From Trichopria drosophilae (lineage: Eukaryota; Arthropoda; Insecta; Hymenoptera; Diapriidae): a stretch of DNA of 64,000 nucleotides. Of the stretch, positions 23,311-34,779 are shown one piece after another. Under the pieces are notes generated by a model that worked only from the letters and a program-made list of their open reading frames with translations, had not been told where the DNA came from and did not search any database. Location of the stretch: contig CM059585.1 of assembly GCA_030407085.1 (NCBI GenBank), positions 66,693,501-66,757,500 on the forward strand. Reading direction: 5' to 3'. Within the stretch, counting starts at the first letter, position 1; each line of letters starts with the position of its first letter. The position numbers and the translations under genes were made by a program.

Positions 23311-24589
23311 ATTGCCGACTCCCCTGCTAGAAAACGTTTCCTCGTTTCCCTGGTAGGATTTATCAAATTTAGATTTCGTTGGAAGACACACATAATCTGG
23401 TATGGATTAAATCCAAATACTAATCGGATCTAAGTTAAGCCCCAACAAATTCTAAAAGAAGAGGTTGAACTTTGAAATAAGATTTACCGTTCGCAAGATA
23501 TCCCGAAAAAATATGTGTCGACATTTGATGAAAAATCCATAGGGTAAATTTTCTTGCCAAGGTGACTAAACTCAATATTGAGTCCAGACTAGGGATGGGC
23601 GATTTTATATCGATTTTATGAAAATCGATGTTTGCAGATAAAAATATCGATGTTTTTTCTCAATTTCACCAATATTACTAAACAAAACAACAATAAATAA
23701 ACAGTAATCACGCATGATGTATATAATATACATTCATTTTATTTATGAGAAAATCAGAATAAAAGAAGGTTATAAAAATGTAAAAAAAAATTAATAAATA
23801 GATAAATAACGATTGATGTATACGGGCAAATCCACAGAACTTTTATGTTTTGTGAAATACCCGTAATTCTGCAATTATTAAGGCTTTAGGATTATTTAAA
23901 AAACATACTTATTTCGTATTCCAATAAAGTCGTTTGTAAACAACATTTTTGTAAAAAAAAAGTCGTGCTAAAATATTTTTATGTAATAGCAAGAGGCAGT
24001 AAAACATATAAAAACTTAGAAATTTGAAAATGAAATAATCCAATTTTTTTAAAATCTCTCGTACGCTAAACACACCGCCCTGAGATTAAGGCACTGATTT
24101 GACATTTAACTTGTAACTGCACATACTAGAAAACAGTACTATAAATCACATTGATGTGCGCAAATTTTATTATAAGAATTCAGTATCCGTTTGACATGAA
24201 TTAACTTTTTGTGAAATCCACATTTTATTGATATTTTCCTGTTTCATGAATGCGGCCTGCAATAACCCAACGAAATAATAGATGCTTTTTATTCCTGAGG
24301 TAGAAATGAAGAAATCTTGCCATATTACGAATATGTGCTCGTTGTTTACACATGACAAGATAAAGATGAAATAAATAATAAAATTCGTGCAAACATAAAC
24401 AATTTCACATTATCGCAGAGCACATCTCTAATAAGTTTTTAATATGTTACTTGATGTTTGTGATTCCATCAATCGATCATTTATTAATAGAAATTAAATG
24501 GGCTGAAAATAATTCTTGTATTTTGTTCGATAAATAATCATAAAATGTAATTAATAATTTAGTGAAAATAAATGCAAAATAATTACAGG

Positions 24590-24835
24590 CCGATTACCTG
24601 ACAACGTCGACACCCACACGACATAGCAACTCATTTTATTCTGTAAATATTTGCTTTATTTTATTTTATTTTTATTTTATTCTGACTTTGTTGATTTGAT
24701 TTTTGTTAGTTATGTATTTTAATTATTTTGTTAAGGTTACCCCTGAAGAGGATGGCAATGTCCATCGAAACATTGGGTTGAAAAATAAATTATTGGAACC
24801 GAATTTGGCCGTTTTTATTTTACATTAATAAAATA
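24590..24835 (+). mobile_element. Penelope-like element 3' tail with hammerhead-like core
   Basis: After a TTTTA-rich tract comes CCCCTGAAGAGGATGG, a loop, then CCATCGAAAC. CTGAAGA followed by a short GATGG/CCATC stem and GAAA reproduces the conserved hammerhead ribozyme core order (CUGANGA, stem II, GAAA). Penelope-like elements are known to carry hammerhead motifs near their ends. Stems I and III are not convincing here, so the ribozyme is probably inactive. The tail ends near 24835. It lies inside the hAT element. Confidence 0.5.
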
Positions 24836-25639
24836 ATTAAAAATGAAATACTACCTATTTCATACACATTCAAACGGCTCGCAATAAAAAAACTATGCAG
24901 GTACTGTTTAGCGATTGACCGCCAAAATGTTTTGTATTTTCGATATATCGGTGATAATATTTTGTTATTGCCTCGATTACCATTGGAATTATCGTGATTG
25001 GAACAATCGTGAATGTTCGTGAATGAGCGGTTTTCCGGTTTCCGTCGACTACGAGGCAGTTCGTACCACGCTTCGATACAATACACACGATGCGATCGAT
25101 CTTTGCTCGATACATCTTGTCATTCGCGCACCTGTAAAACGCGCTGAATTTGCTAATTAATCGTTCGAATACGGTTAATTTCTTGTATTGTGGGTAATAA
25201 AAGACAATTTTTTTTTCAGTTTGGAATTTGACCTCATTTCATTGCACCTTGCTGTCCAGGGCCCGCATCCGCAGAATCACAGCTCCACGTACTACAATTG
25301 TAAGTAAGCCCTTAGTGCGCAACTGGTATAGATTATTACTCCCAGAGGGGTACACAAATACGTATGCGAAGGGGGAATAGTGTGCAATTAAAATTTTTTT
25401 CAACCCTTACTAAGCAAAAGTCAAAAGTTTTGAGGGTTTGACTATATATATATATAAAACATAGGTCATCTTCCTGTATTTTGTTCTCAGATTGGTCAAT
25501 TTTTTCATTTTGGGCAGTTTAATAAAAACTATTTATATGTATATTTTAAAAGTATATTTTTTGGACTTATTTATAAAACATGAATTGTTCCTTTTTTGTG
25601 CGTTTATAATGAGATATCGTACCTGGAAGTCCAAATGAT

Positions 25640-26169
25640 ACTTTGGGGTGAAGCGGCGAAATTTTTTCCCGGATGTCTCTTTTCCGTGATTATTTTTTAA
25701 TTTAGAATTGGCTTTTGATGAATGCATTGAGTAACTAAAGACGAAATTAAAACATGTGATCCGGATAGAATACGAGTATGCAAAGCTCCCGAAGATGCAA
25801 TTTCTTTTCTTACTGCTATTGAAAACTTCGATATATCTGAAGAAGTTCATTCCACCAACGTGGACATTTTATTTTTATTAAAACAAACAATAAAAACTTA
25901 AACGATTATGACTTGCACTTAATTTTATGACAATCATCTCAAAGAACTCATCAATTCACCCCGGTATCGGCGCTTCGCCCCGTGTTTTTTTTAGTTTTTT
26001 AAATTTGGCATAGCTGGCCATCTGTAAAACACATACCATAAGTAACACGTATGTAATAATGACTATGAAATTACCTATCAAATGATACTTTGCATCATCG
26101 TAAATACGAAATTCAAGGAGGGATATGACACACGGAAAAAATCCTTGCCGCTTCGCCCCGCCTTCCCCT
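25640..26169 (+). pseudogene. pogo/Tigger-like relic, C-terminal coding piece and right end
   Basis: The plus frame 25731-25901 encodes RVCKAPEDAISFLTAIENFD and runs to a stop. Acidic segments with this cadence occur at the C-terminus of pogo-type transposases. One base shift upstream, LELAFDECIE continues the frame. At 26118-26169 the sequence ends in GCTTCGCCCCGCCTTCCCCTA followed by TATATA. Its complement starts TAGGGGAAGGCGGGG, the same style as the pogo element at 30872. A GGGGNGAAGCGGC motif also occurs near 25643 and 25972. The left end was not located. Confidence 0.45.
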
Positions 26170-26548
26170 ATATATATATATGTAATGTGTATTCATTAGG
26201 CGTATAACGAAAATCAGTAACAAGATAATAACAAATATATATATATATAAAATTATAAATAACTAACGTTGATTTATGCCTCATGAATATAAATAATAAT
26301 AAACGATTATTACTTCGACCCAGACCGTAGTTCGGCGAAGTATTGAATTTGGTCAGCTCCGATTTTGTAATGTTCACACTTCGGGCATTATTTTTTATAC
26401 AAAAATCATAACCAATTTCAGAGTTCAAAGATTCATTTTGTTCGTGAACTCCTCAGCTTCAATGTAATGTAAGTTATATTATGAGATCATCCGTCTATCG
26501 CGTCCGATAGAGTCCGTAATACATTGTCTTCCAAACCTTTATTATATT

Positions 26549-26592
26549 GTACGTCCTTCCGTCCGTCCATTCGTCCGTCCGTACGTACGTCC
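26549..26592. repeat. (CGTC)n-like microsatellite
   Basis: Imperfect CGTC/CGTA repeats inside the hAT element. Confidence 0.75.
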
Positions 26593-26939
26593 GCCTGTGT
26601 TCAAAATTTTGTCTGCATGATATCTCACGAACGGAAATACGGACTTAGACGTGTAATCTCTACCTCTACCTGTTTGTTTTTGGCATGGCCTAACTTAGAC
26701 CTGATTAGATTTTGAAGTCGATCCGCAAATCGGGTCATTCAAAATTCGTAAAAAACGTTAATTTTAATTACTTCGGACTAATTTCAAAATCCGCTTACAT
26801 GTATGCTTTAATCGATACGAAATCGTCCCACTTATAGGTACATCTCGAAAATTTTCTCAGATTTTGCATATTTTTTACAGTTTCCGAGATATTTGAGAAT
26901 TTTTTTGTGAATTTTGCATTATATATTGTTAAATTTTCT

Positions 26940-27690
26940 AAGAAATCAGTGTTTGCGGACGATTTACTTTAACAGAAATCATCTATACAATTGATCCAAA
27001 GTGTCGAACCTAGGTGGAATTCCACCTACCCAATGATCGAAAGGTTCATTAATTTAGCAGAAATAACTAGTGGAGTTATATTAAAGTGTACAACGGTACC
27101 ACCGATGTTGACAGCCATGGAATTACTTAAGGCAAATAAATTTATAGCTCTTTTAAAACCATTTTACAAAGCAACCAATATAGTTAGCGGGGAATCTTAC
27201 GTAACACCGAACAATTTTCTAAAACATTTAAAGATATAGAAAAGATACATTTACTAGCGGCAGAAACATTGCTCGATCCACGTTTTAAAAAAGTAAATTT
27301 CGAAAATCATATCGATTGTGCAATCGCTATAAAAAAACCAGAGTTATAAATACAGAAAAAGCCATAGTAAATCACGAATCAAGAGATGTCACTCCTGCAA
27401 TTGAAAATGACAATTTTTGGTCATATCATCATGAACTAGTCGAGTTGAATGTATCTCGCCATAGTGAGAAGAATAAGAAGAAAGTGCTACTATGTATTGG
27501 CAGGGGTTCCACAATTCAGCCTTAGAAATCTTGGCGTTGAGGTACTAAACATTGGTTGCCACTTCCGTGCCTTCTGAAAGGTTGTTTTCAGAAGCTGGAA
27601 ATATTATGACCGAAGAACGAAACAGACTGTCCAGTACGCATCTTGACGAACTACTATTTTTGAACTCGTTAGAACGAGAAGATTAATGTG
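26940..27690 (+). pseudogene. hAT transposase, C-terminal half, frameshifted
   Basis: This enzyme would cut and join the ends of the enclosing hAT element. Frame 26991-27239 holds EPRWNSTYPMIERF, the RW motif found in the C-terminal half of hAT transposases. Shifted by frame, AAETLLDPRFKK follows near 27262, the conserved region before the last catalytic residue. Near 27550-27690 a third frame gives the hATC dimerisation domain with SVPSERLFSEAGNIMTEERN and an end resembling LLFLNSLER. At least three frame changes and missing N-terminal BED and DDE parts make it non-functional. It is in the same orientation as would be expected for the element's own gene. Confidence 0.88.
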
Positions 27691-28322
27691 AAAATATCGA
27701 CGTAAAGTGATATAACATATATCATTTCTGTAATGAACGATTTAATAAATATTATTAATTTAAAATACAAAAATGTATAATAGATATAATCGAAGGTGGG
27801 TATGTTACTTTTTTTTTAAAGGTAAGTTATGTTAAATTTAAGAGCCAAAAATATGTTAAAAGTTAAACCATTATAAAAGTAACTGGATAAAAGTTAGAAA
27901 TTATTGATATTCATTTGGAAATGTGGAACATATAAATGTGAAAACTTAAGTTCAAGTTAAAAAATTAAAGGTATAAAGTTAAATAGTTATATGAGATCGT
28001 TACATCATTATTAAAAAAAACGATAAAAATTAGAAGCTATTAAGTTAAGAAGGTAAATGTAAAAGTTAACAATAAATATATACATTTGATAAAGGATAAT
28101 AAGTTAACAAAATACGTAACTATGTTAAGTTAAAACCTTAAAAAGTTACTAAGTAAAATAAGAAATTTAGTAAACGTTTTAAATATTAGATCTCAAAAAT
28201 CGATTCTTGCAATATCGATTTTTCCTGCCCGATTTTTTGTAATATCGATGCTGTACCGTTCGATGTACATCGATTCAGAAAATCGATGTTTTAGGTCAGA
28301 ATCGCCCATCCCTAGTCCAGAC

Positions 28323-29590
28323 TTTTCGTCTGGGTCGAAGTAATTAAAATACCCCATCGGTTCGGAATACCATATTATTTGAAAGTTATGTAAAAAATTT
28401 GCAAAATATTGTCACGAAACTACGTGACGCAGATTTTTTAAATTTTCAGTAAGCTCATTTTTTAAATAAATCATTAGGAATTTCCATCAAAACTGTCCTT
28501 GTCAGGACAAATCAGGATATCGCTTAAGTATACTGCAAGTAACTACTAAGTTTCAAAGAGTTTCGATAAAAAATGGCCAAGTTCTAACATTTTATGTTTT
28601 AAAACTGAATTAAAATTCGAAGACAGACATGTTTAGGTTCTTAATAATATTATTAAAACTAATCATCAAATAAAAAAAAACTGTAGAGAGCAAAAAATTT
28701 GTCTTTTTCAATTCTTTACAAGATGGCACCTGTAAAATATCGAAACTTAAAAAATGATTATCCTCTCGGACAATACTGTGACGTCTGTTCGAGCATCCAA
28801 CCGATTATTGCATTGGGGTGCTCAATTTATAAATGCATGCCGCCAGATAACAATCATTTACCAGTCTTTTCTATGATCTGTCAAACAAAACATTTATGAA
28901 AGATTTTCAATTTTTTAAATGTATTTCCGACCTTGTGGGTTGCGCCACTACTCTCTCTTAGTAGAGAATCCTAGTGATGTCACGTAGAGCCGTAGGGATT
29001 GCTCTCGAAGTCGCGGGTTATTATTTACTTTTTGTTCATTTGTTTATTTTCGATTTCCAGATAAGATAAAATCATGAGTATTACGACAAAGCCTAGCGGT
29101 TAGGAAATCCGAGTCTTTATAACGCAAGGAAGTAAATTAGAAAATTTCAAAGTTGCAAACATATATCGTTGGCAAAAAGGCGTTAACTTTATTCATTTGA
29201 ATGTTATGTAAAGACTGAGAAAAAAAACTGTCTTTAAAAAAAACATCATATTCGTTAATTTTTAATTATATTAATAAAATAGTTTATTTTTAATTTATTT
29301 TGATTTCCGACATCGGCATATTAAATATTTAGTCTGTCTTTATTTATCCCTCTTCCAATTTGGAATTAAAAATAATAAAGGAAGAATGCCGTATGTAAAT
29401 ATGCTCAGTAACGTTTTCCTCCCGTCCTTTTCTCCGATATACCGACTCAACTCGCTCACACATGTGAAGTCACAGAGTTACACGGATAGCCGAGCCGTTC
29501 TGTACAATGCATGTTAGCGCGTGTATACCGTAGATGTGGACTTTCCTTTTGTTGCGCGAAGAACTATCTCGTGCTTTATCACACAACAGC
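28323..29590. other. No recognised gene
   Basis: A+T-rich with a G+C-richer end (29400-29590). A 66-codon frame at 28699-28899 has no family resemblance. Confidence 0.4.
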
Positions 29591-29593
29591 CCT

Positions 29594-30358
29594 GTTGCAG
29601 GCAGGGGCTCCCAACTCCCGTGTAAACGACGAGATGGAAATCTGTGAAAACATTACCGACCTCTGGTAGGTGCGTACAGAAGCGTTCTTCAAATGTACAA
29701 GCGCACACATGCAAATGCCGCCACGTACACCTATGCTACCGTATACATGTGAGCCCCCACTTGTGTGCCACTTTACGCGTACTTTTAAATTGTTTTCTCA
29801 ACTCTGTTTCTTGTATATTTTGATGAAAAGCAGAGTGAGAATAACTATTATTAAATATAACCTGAAAAATGTATGAATAATTTTTTTTGAGGGTTATAAA
29901 ATAAATAAGCATGTTAATTAAAAAGTAAAATTCAAAGTGTATATATTTGACATTATTTTTCAGTTACAAGAAAAATATAACATTTAATAATATTAAATGA
30001 TTTTTTGACATTTGTAATGTTTCGATTATATGTTGCTGTTAAAAATAGAAATTAATGTTGACCAATGAAATAAAATACATTCGTTATTGTTCTGTTCAGT
30101 ACCATCTTTTCTGTATGCTGTACGTTTTCATGTTAGTCTATATTCGTTGGTAATACATTTAATCCTAAAATTCAATCTTAGCTTAAAGACATATCAAAGC
30201 ATTTTGAGACACTAACACATATTGAGCATCGTATCAATGATACTGTTTGTAAGTGTGTCAGTAGGTGCAAGTAGCGCCATCATTTGCCTGCGTACAGTAC
30301 TACCGGCAGAATAGCAGGCCTTCTCCACCCATAAGAGTTTGGAGCCCCTGGTTGCAGG
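29594..30358. mobile_element. hAT-type MITE with exact 8-bp duplication GTTGCAGG
   Basis: The element occupies 29602-30350 (749 bp). Its termini are CAGGGGCTCCCAACTC and GAGTTTGGAGCCCCTG, a 16-bp inverted repeat with one mismatch. GTTGCAGG is present directly outside both ends (29594-29601 and 30351-30358). The length of the duplication and the CAGGGG start are typical of hAT. There is no transposase frame, so it is non-autonomous. Its ends differ from those of the 23.6-28.3 kb hAT element, so it was moved by a different hAT family. Confidence 0.92.
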
Positions 30359-30871
30359 CTAATGCGAGATGCCGCCTTGGCTTCTCTTTCCCACATGTGA
30401 AGCGCGTGCCGTCATAAAAATACTTACATGGTTGGCACTATTTTGCTGTATTTGACTGTCTCTTTCTTTCCCATTGCATGCCCTATATTAAAATAGATGT
30501 ATCCCTCTTTGTCATTTCCTTTTGTCCAGCAATTAAATGCCGATATATCCTCTAAATTAACATCGCGATTGAAACCTACGAAAAGAGTGAAGAGAATCTC
30601 TTGGCCCGAGGTGGGACGTCCGTGTTGGCCAAAAAGACACTTCTTGTTCGTTCTTGCGGCTATTAGTGATTTTGCGATCTTCAGTACTTACCCCTGGTGA
30701 AAATTTGAACGTACGGTAAATGTATTGAAAAAGTACGCTTAAGTGTAAATTAAGTGTCATGGAAATGTACAGCGTATGTACACAAAGTTGAAAGAAACTG
30801 TACAAAAAGTGTGAATTGGACCCTTGGAAGTGTACGTAAATCCCGAATGGGCACAATGTACGGGAAGTGTA
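30359..30871. repeat. Unassigned flank with GTGTACGGGAAGTGTAC-type repeats
   Basis: From about 30700 the motif AAGTGTACNNAAA or GTACGGGAAAGTGTA recurs every 20-40 bp, and it resumes at 33808-33965 on the other side of the pogo element. The pogo insertion therefore split a pre-existing repeat. The part 30359-30700 shows nothing recognisable. Confidence 0.5.
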
Positions 30872-33807
30872 GGGGAGAGTCGGGTAGCCCCGGCCAGCGG
30901 GTAGCTCCGGCCACTGCCCATTATGAATTATCTAAATAGGTTACATGAATTCTGGATCACTTATATTTTGTACTATTGCCCGAAACAGTAAATTTCAAAA
31001 TATAGAGATATTCCGCTTTATTTTAAGAAGATTAATTAATGTTTCTATTTTACAAACCAAACAAATTAACTCTCTTTCGGAATTTCAGTAAATTTTTATC
31101 GAAAATATATAAAAACAGATACACAATATTTATAAACTGTTTGACAGTGTCGATTCTACGTCTCAAAAGCTTTAATTTGCATGTTTTAGATTTTAAATAT
31201 TTTATTATTAACATTGTATTTTCTTCTCCATTAGCACAGACATGACTTTCGGGTAGTACCGGCCGGTAACATGTCGGGTACCCCCGGCCAGTTAAAATCG
31301 TGTATTATTTGAGTTAATTTGAATACATTTCAATAATTGTGATAAAAATTCAATTGTTTGAAGTTAATACAGGCATTTGCGTCACATATACCTATGTTCG
31401 GACTTGTTTAGGACATAACCTCTGTTTATAACCCTTACGCCGATTTCGTTAACAGTATTTCCACGGACCTCAGTTTTGAAAAAAAGGTGCAAATTGTTAT
31501 CGGCGGTAAGTATTTGTATTTATATTTTATCATTTATTGATTTTGGGCGATTGTGTTTCAAGAAACGGAACATTGTATCCCTTTCAAACCTTTTTAGCTA
31601 TGGATAATAAATAGTTTTCTTCTTATTTAAAAAATTCAAAATATTTTTTAATACAAATATTTGTTATGTTATTAGCAATATTTTGTTTTTTTTTCTATTA
31701 TTATGCATATTTGTTAAATATAAATGCATATTTTTTATTTCGAATCGCGGTATTCCTCACTTAAATATATTCATTATAAGGTTTTTATTGTAGGAAAACT
31801 TCGCGTGGCAATTGGACTGAGAGTCAAATGGTAAGGGCGATTAAACTGATTAAAAATGAAAATATATCGGAAAGATCTGCTGCTCTTATGACGGGTGTTC
31901 CTCGTAGTACTTTGCAAGAGAAGTAACAAAAAAATTGAACTTGGACATGAAGTGTCAATGACCCCAAAAATTGGTAGATACGAATGCACTTTTCCAGAAA
32001 ATTTAGAAAAAATATTAATTAAACATATGATCACCCTGGACATTCGTTACATGCCTTTGACTAAAAAAGAATTCCTGAAACTAGCCTACGATTTGGCAGA
32101 AAAAATGTCTCTTCCACACCGATTTTCTAAAGAAAATAAATCTGCTGGCAAAGATTTTTATTACAACTTTTTTAAACGACACCCAGAGTTATCACTTCGA
32201 AAGCCTGAGTCCACTAGTCTCGCACGTGCTGTGGGGTTCAATAAGCCTCAAGTACAAAAATTTTTTAATAATTACGAGGATCTTTTACAAAACCATGATT
32301 TTCCGCCATTTCGGATTTTTAACTGCGATGAAACTGGCGTTACTTGTGTAAATGGAAATTCAATGGTAATTTCTTTAAAGGGAAAACGGCAAGTTGGAAA
32401 ATTGACATCTGCTGAAAGAGGACGAAATGTCACCCTGCTATTTTGTATGAGTCCTGCAGGGATATTTATTCCACCTTTTTTTATTTTCCCACGAAAAAAA
32501 AAACAAATAATCAATAAATAAGTTTGATGCTAAATGCTCCAGACGAAAGTCTCTATGCAGTCCAACCAAATGGATGGATGGATGGCAAAATATTCCTCAC
32601 CTGGCTGACAGAATTCATAAGAAGAACAAATCCGACGGAAACGTCTCCAATTCTTCTTCTATTAGATGGTCATGCTAGTCATAAAGATTTAGCAGTCATT
32701 GAATATGCGCGCGCCCATCATGTACACATGCTCAGCTTTCCTCCATACACAAGTCACAAATTACAACCACTGGACCGAACGTTTATGAAACCCTTTCAAC
32801 TCTCATATAATTAACAATGTGCCATTTGGATGCGCCGAAATTCTGGAGTAAGAATTAGTGTCTTCGACATTGCTGGTCTCGTACGTGAAGCGTATAAAAA
32901 AGTTTACAAACTTGAAATAGCCCAAAATGGCTTTTCTTGCACTGGAATCTACCCCTTCAACTCTAACATCTTCACGGACAATGAATTTGCACCTTCGCTA
33001 ATTACGGAAGTAATTCAAATTGAGCCGGAAAAAGTTGATGGCTTAAAAAGAGATGAGATTTATGCACCCAATGCTAATATAGCGCTGAAATCTTCTCATG
33101 AGACCATATTCGCATCACACTTGGAGCACTCTATGCCTTTTCCCGACGCTTCACAACGTAGACTGTCGTCACGAAAACGACGCTCTGAACATTCCGAGAA
33201 ACTAACGGAAGATACTTTCTTCAATGCCGCAAAACTTAAAAAGGATGAAAAAAATATCAAAATTGAACAACAGAAGAACAAAAAAATTGTTAGAGAAGAA
33301 AAAAAAACGAGCAAAAGAGCTGAAGAAAAAAGAACAGGACGAGAAAAGAAAAGCAAGAGTCGTGAAGAAAAAAGAACAAGGTGAAAATAGAAAAGCGAAA
33401 AAGACTAAGCGAAATCATCGAAAAGAGGGAAAAAACGCAACACTTTTGAAGAAAAAACAAACAAGAGAGCAATGAATTAATAAAAAATACCATTTGTTAA
33501 TTGTTGTTTATGAACAAAATAATGATTTCAAAATAAATTGTGTTATATTTTTATCAGTTATACTAATTGCATTCATTTTTCTATGTGGCCGGTGCTACCC
33601 GCCACAAATTCGACAGTAACAAATATTATGATGTAAATCACTTGTCTATACCGACGAATAAAAGCAATTTTTTCAGGTAAATTTATTTGAGTTCTGACTG
33701 TTTAGGTGTAAAGAATATTTCTATTTTTTTGTAACTTTTTTCATGCATTATTTTTCAAGTTATTGCACAAAAACTTTAGGTGGCCGGGCCTACCCGAATC
33801 TCCCCTA
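30870..33807 (+). mobile_element. pogo/Tigger-type DNA transposon with TA target duplication
   Basis: The element spans 30872-33805 (2,934 bp) with TA on both sides (30870-30871 and 33806-33807). The left end GGGGAGAGTCGGGTAGCC and the right end, whose complement reads GGGGAGATTCGGGTAGGC, form the inverted repeat. The motif GGGTAGNNCCGGCC recurs subterminally: near 30882, 30900, 31250 and 31276 on the left, and in complement near 33582 and 33780 on the right. These are candidate transposase-binding sites. One transposase gene lies inside on the plus strand. Ends are well preserved, but the gene is broken. Confidence 0.92.
31790..33478 (+). pseudogene. pogo/jerky-like DDE transposase, frameshifted
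   Basis: This is the cut-and-paste enzyme of the enclosing element. At 31795-31926 a frame preceded by TTGTAG encodes ENISERSAALMTGVPRSTLQ, the N-terminal helix-turn-helix of the pipsqueak/CENP-B type. A shift leads to 31895-32521 with a CENP-B-like second helix-turn-helix region and FNCDETGV, the first catalytic Asp. After a stop, 32524-32814 carries LLLLDGHASH (second Asp) and PPYTSHKLQPLDRTF (third Asp). The frame 32830-33384 contains GFSCTGIYPFN, the usual end of the DDE domain, then a Lys/Glu-rich tail that continues in a shifted frame to 33475. All catalytic motifs survive, but at least three disruptions separate them. Confidence 0.92.
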
Positions 33808-33975
33808 CCCACAGAAAATTATGTACTGGGAATGGTACATAAGTGTACAAAATAAAGTGTACGGGAAAAAGTATAAAGTGAATTACATGTACGAAAAAAA
33901 AATAACTACAGTACAGAAAGTGTACGTGTATAACACTTAGATGTACTGAAAGTGAACACTGTAAAAAAAAGTGCA

Positions 33976-34135
33976 TGAAATTTAATGAAAATGTAACGGA
34001 AGCAAATTTCAAGCAGGTACATGAACAATAATTAATGTTCTTCATGAAAATTAATGTATGGGTGCATAAATTTCCATTAATGCACCTGCTTGAAATTTGC
34101 TTCCGTTACATTTCATGAAATTTAATGTACGGTAC
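33976..34135. repeat. Palindrome with arms of about 30 bp and longer
   Basis: AATGTAACGGAAGCAAATTT at 33989 and its continuation to about 34018 are exactly complementary to 34083-34112. Outer bases (ATGAAATTTAATG) also partly pair. The loop of about 64 bp itself contains CATGAA/TTCATG and ATTAATG repeats. It may be the end of a small foldback MITE. Confidence 0.7.
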
Positions 34136-34437
34136 ATGAATTGTAATGGAATAAACATACAAAATATCATTATTGCTGTTGTTTGAAATTTGTATCCAGA
34201 ATATTACATTCGCTGAAGGAATATTTTGGCTAAAATATTTATAAAAAAAAAACGAAACAAATTTTGAGAATTATCGTTCTATTTTTTTTTAAATTATGTA
34301 AATTCTCTGTTATATGCATTATACGATTGTATGTAATTTCATGTGTAAATGAAGTTTAATTATCTTTTGCTCCTTTTATTGTATTTAACACTATCGAAAA
34401 TAAATTAGTAACGCTCGAAAACAAATAAGAAAAACGC

Positions 34438-34510
34438 TCGCCCCGGTGGGGAATCGAACCCGGGTCCTTCGCTTACTACGCTAACGCCTTAACCACTACG
34501 CGACGCTCGC
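34438..34510 (-). mobile_element. tRNA-like SINE head (tRNA-Thr-like)
   Basis: On the minus strand GCGTAGTGGTTAAGGCG gives an A box, GCGTAGTAAGC a seven-base anticodon loop reading AGT between weak stem halves, and GGGTTCGATTCCCC a B box. Acceptor halves do not pair and the T stem is defective, so I call it a tRNA-derived SINE head or tRNA pseudogene rather than a working tRNA. A related copy in the same orientation lies at 51697-51767. Confidence 0.65.
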
Positions 34511-34779
34511 TCTTATCTAATTTCGTATGACGAAGGATAGTTACTATCCGTAAAGCCTACATGACGAAGAAATTATTATCACCTTATAAAAATTTGAATA
34601 CTTTGCACTAATGTACAATGAAAGTCTATTCAAGTTTATGCCATTATTGGATATACCATGTACATAATTCAGTTCCATCCGAAATAATTTCTGCATTTGA
34701 CGCCAATATTATATCCACTTTTTAAATCCAGAACCTATGGAACCACTTTGTAATGTTGTTGAAAAGAACGAGTCAAACG

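Larger units (their letters stand above)
23582..28322 (+). mobile_element. hAT transposon with 8-bp target duplication GTCCAGAC
   Basis: The element occupies 23590-28314. Its ends are TAGGGATGGGCGAT and, at the right, ATCGCCCATCCCTA, a 14-bp perfect inverted repeat. GTCCAGAC lies directly outside both ends (23582-23589 and 28315-28322), an exact 8-bp duplication as hAT transposases make. ATCGAT motifs cluster within the first 75 bp and the last 120 bp and are candidate transposase-binding sites. The interior carries a broken hAT transposase plus older nested pieces (Penelope tail, pogo-like relic, microsatellites). A GTTAAA-rich stretch fills 27800-28180. Confidence 0.92.

Noticed and set aside
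33096..33493. Minus-strand Phe/Ser-rich frames
   Set aside because: Complement of the Lys/Glu-rich tail of the pogo-type transposase.
34438..34510. Functional tRNA-Thr gene
   Set aside because: Acceptor halves do not pair and the T stem is defective; the related copy at 51697 supports a SINE.
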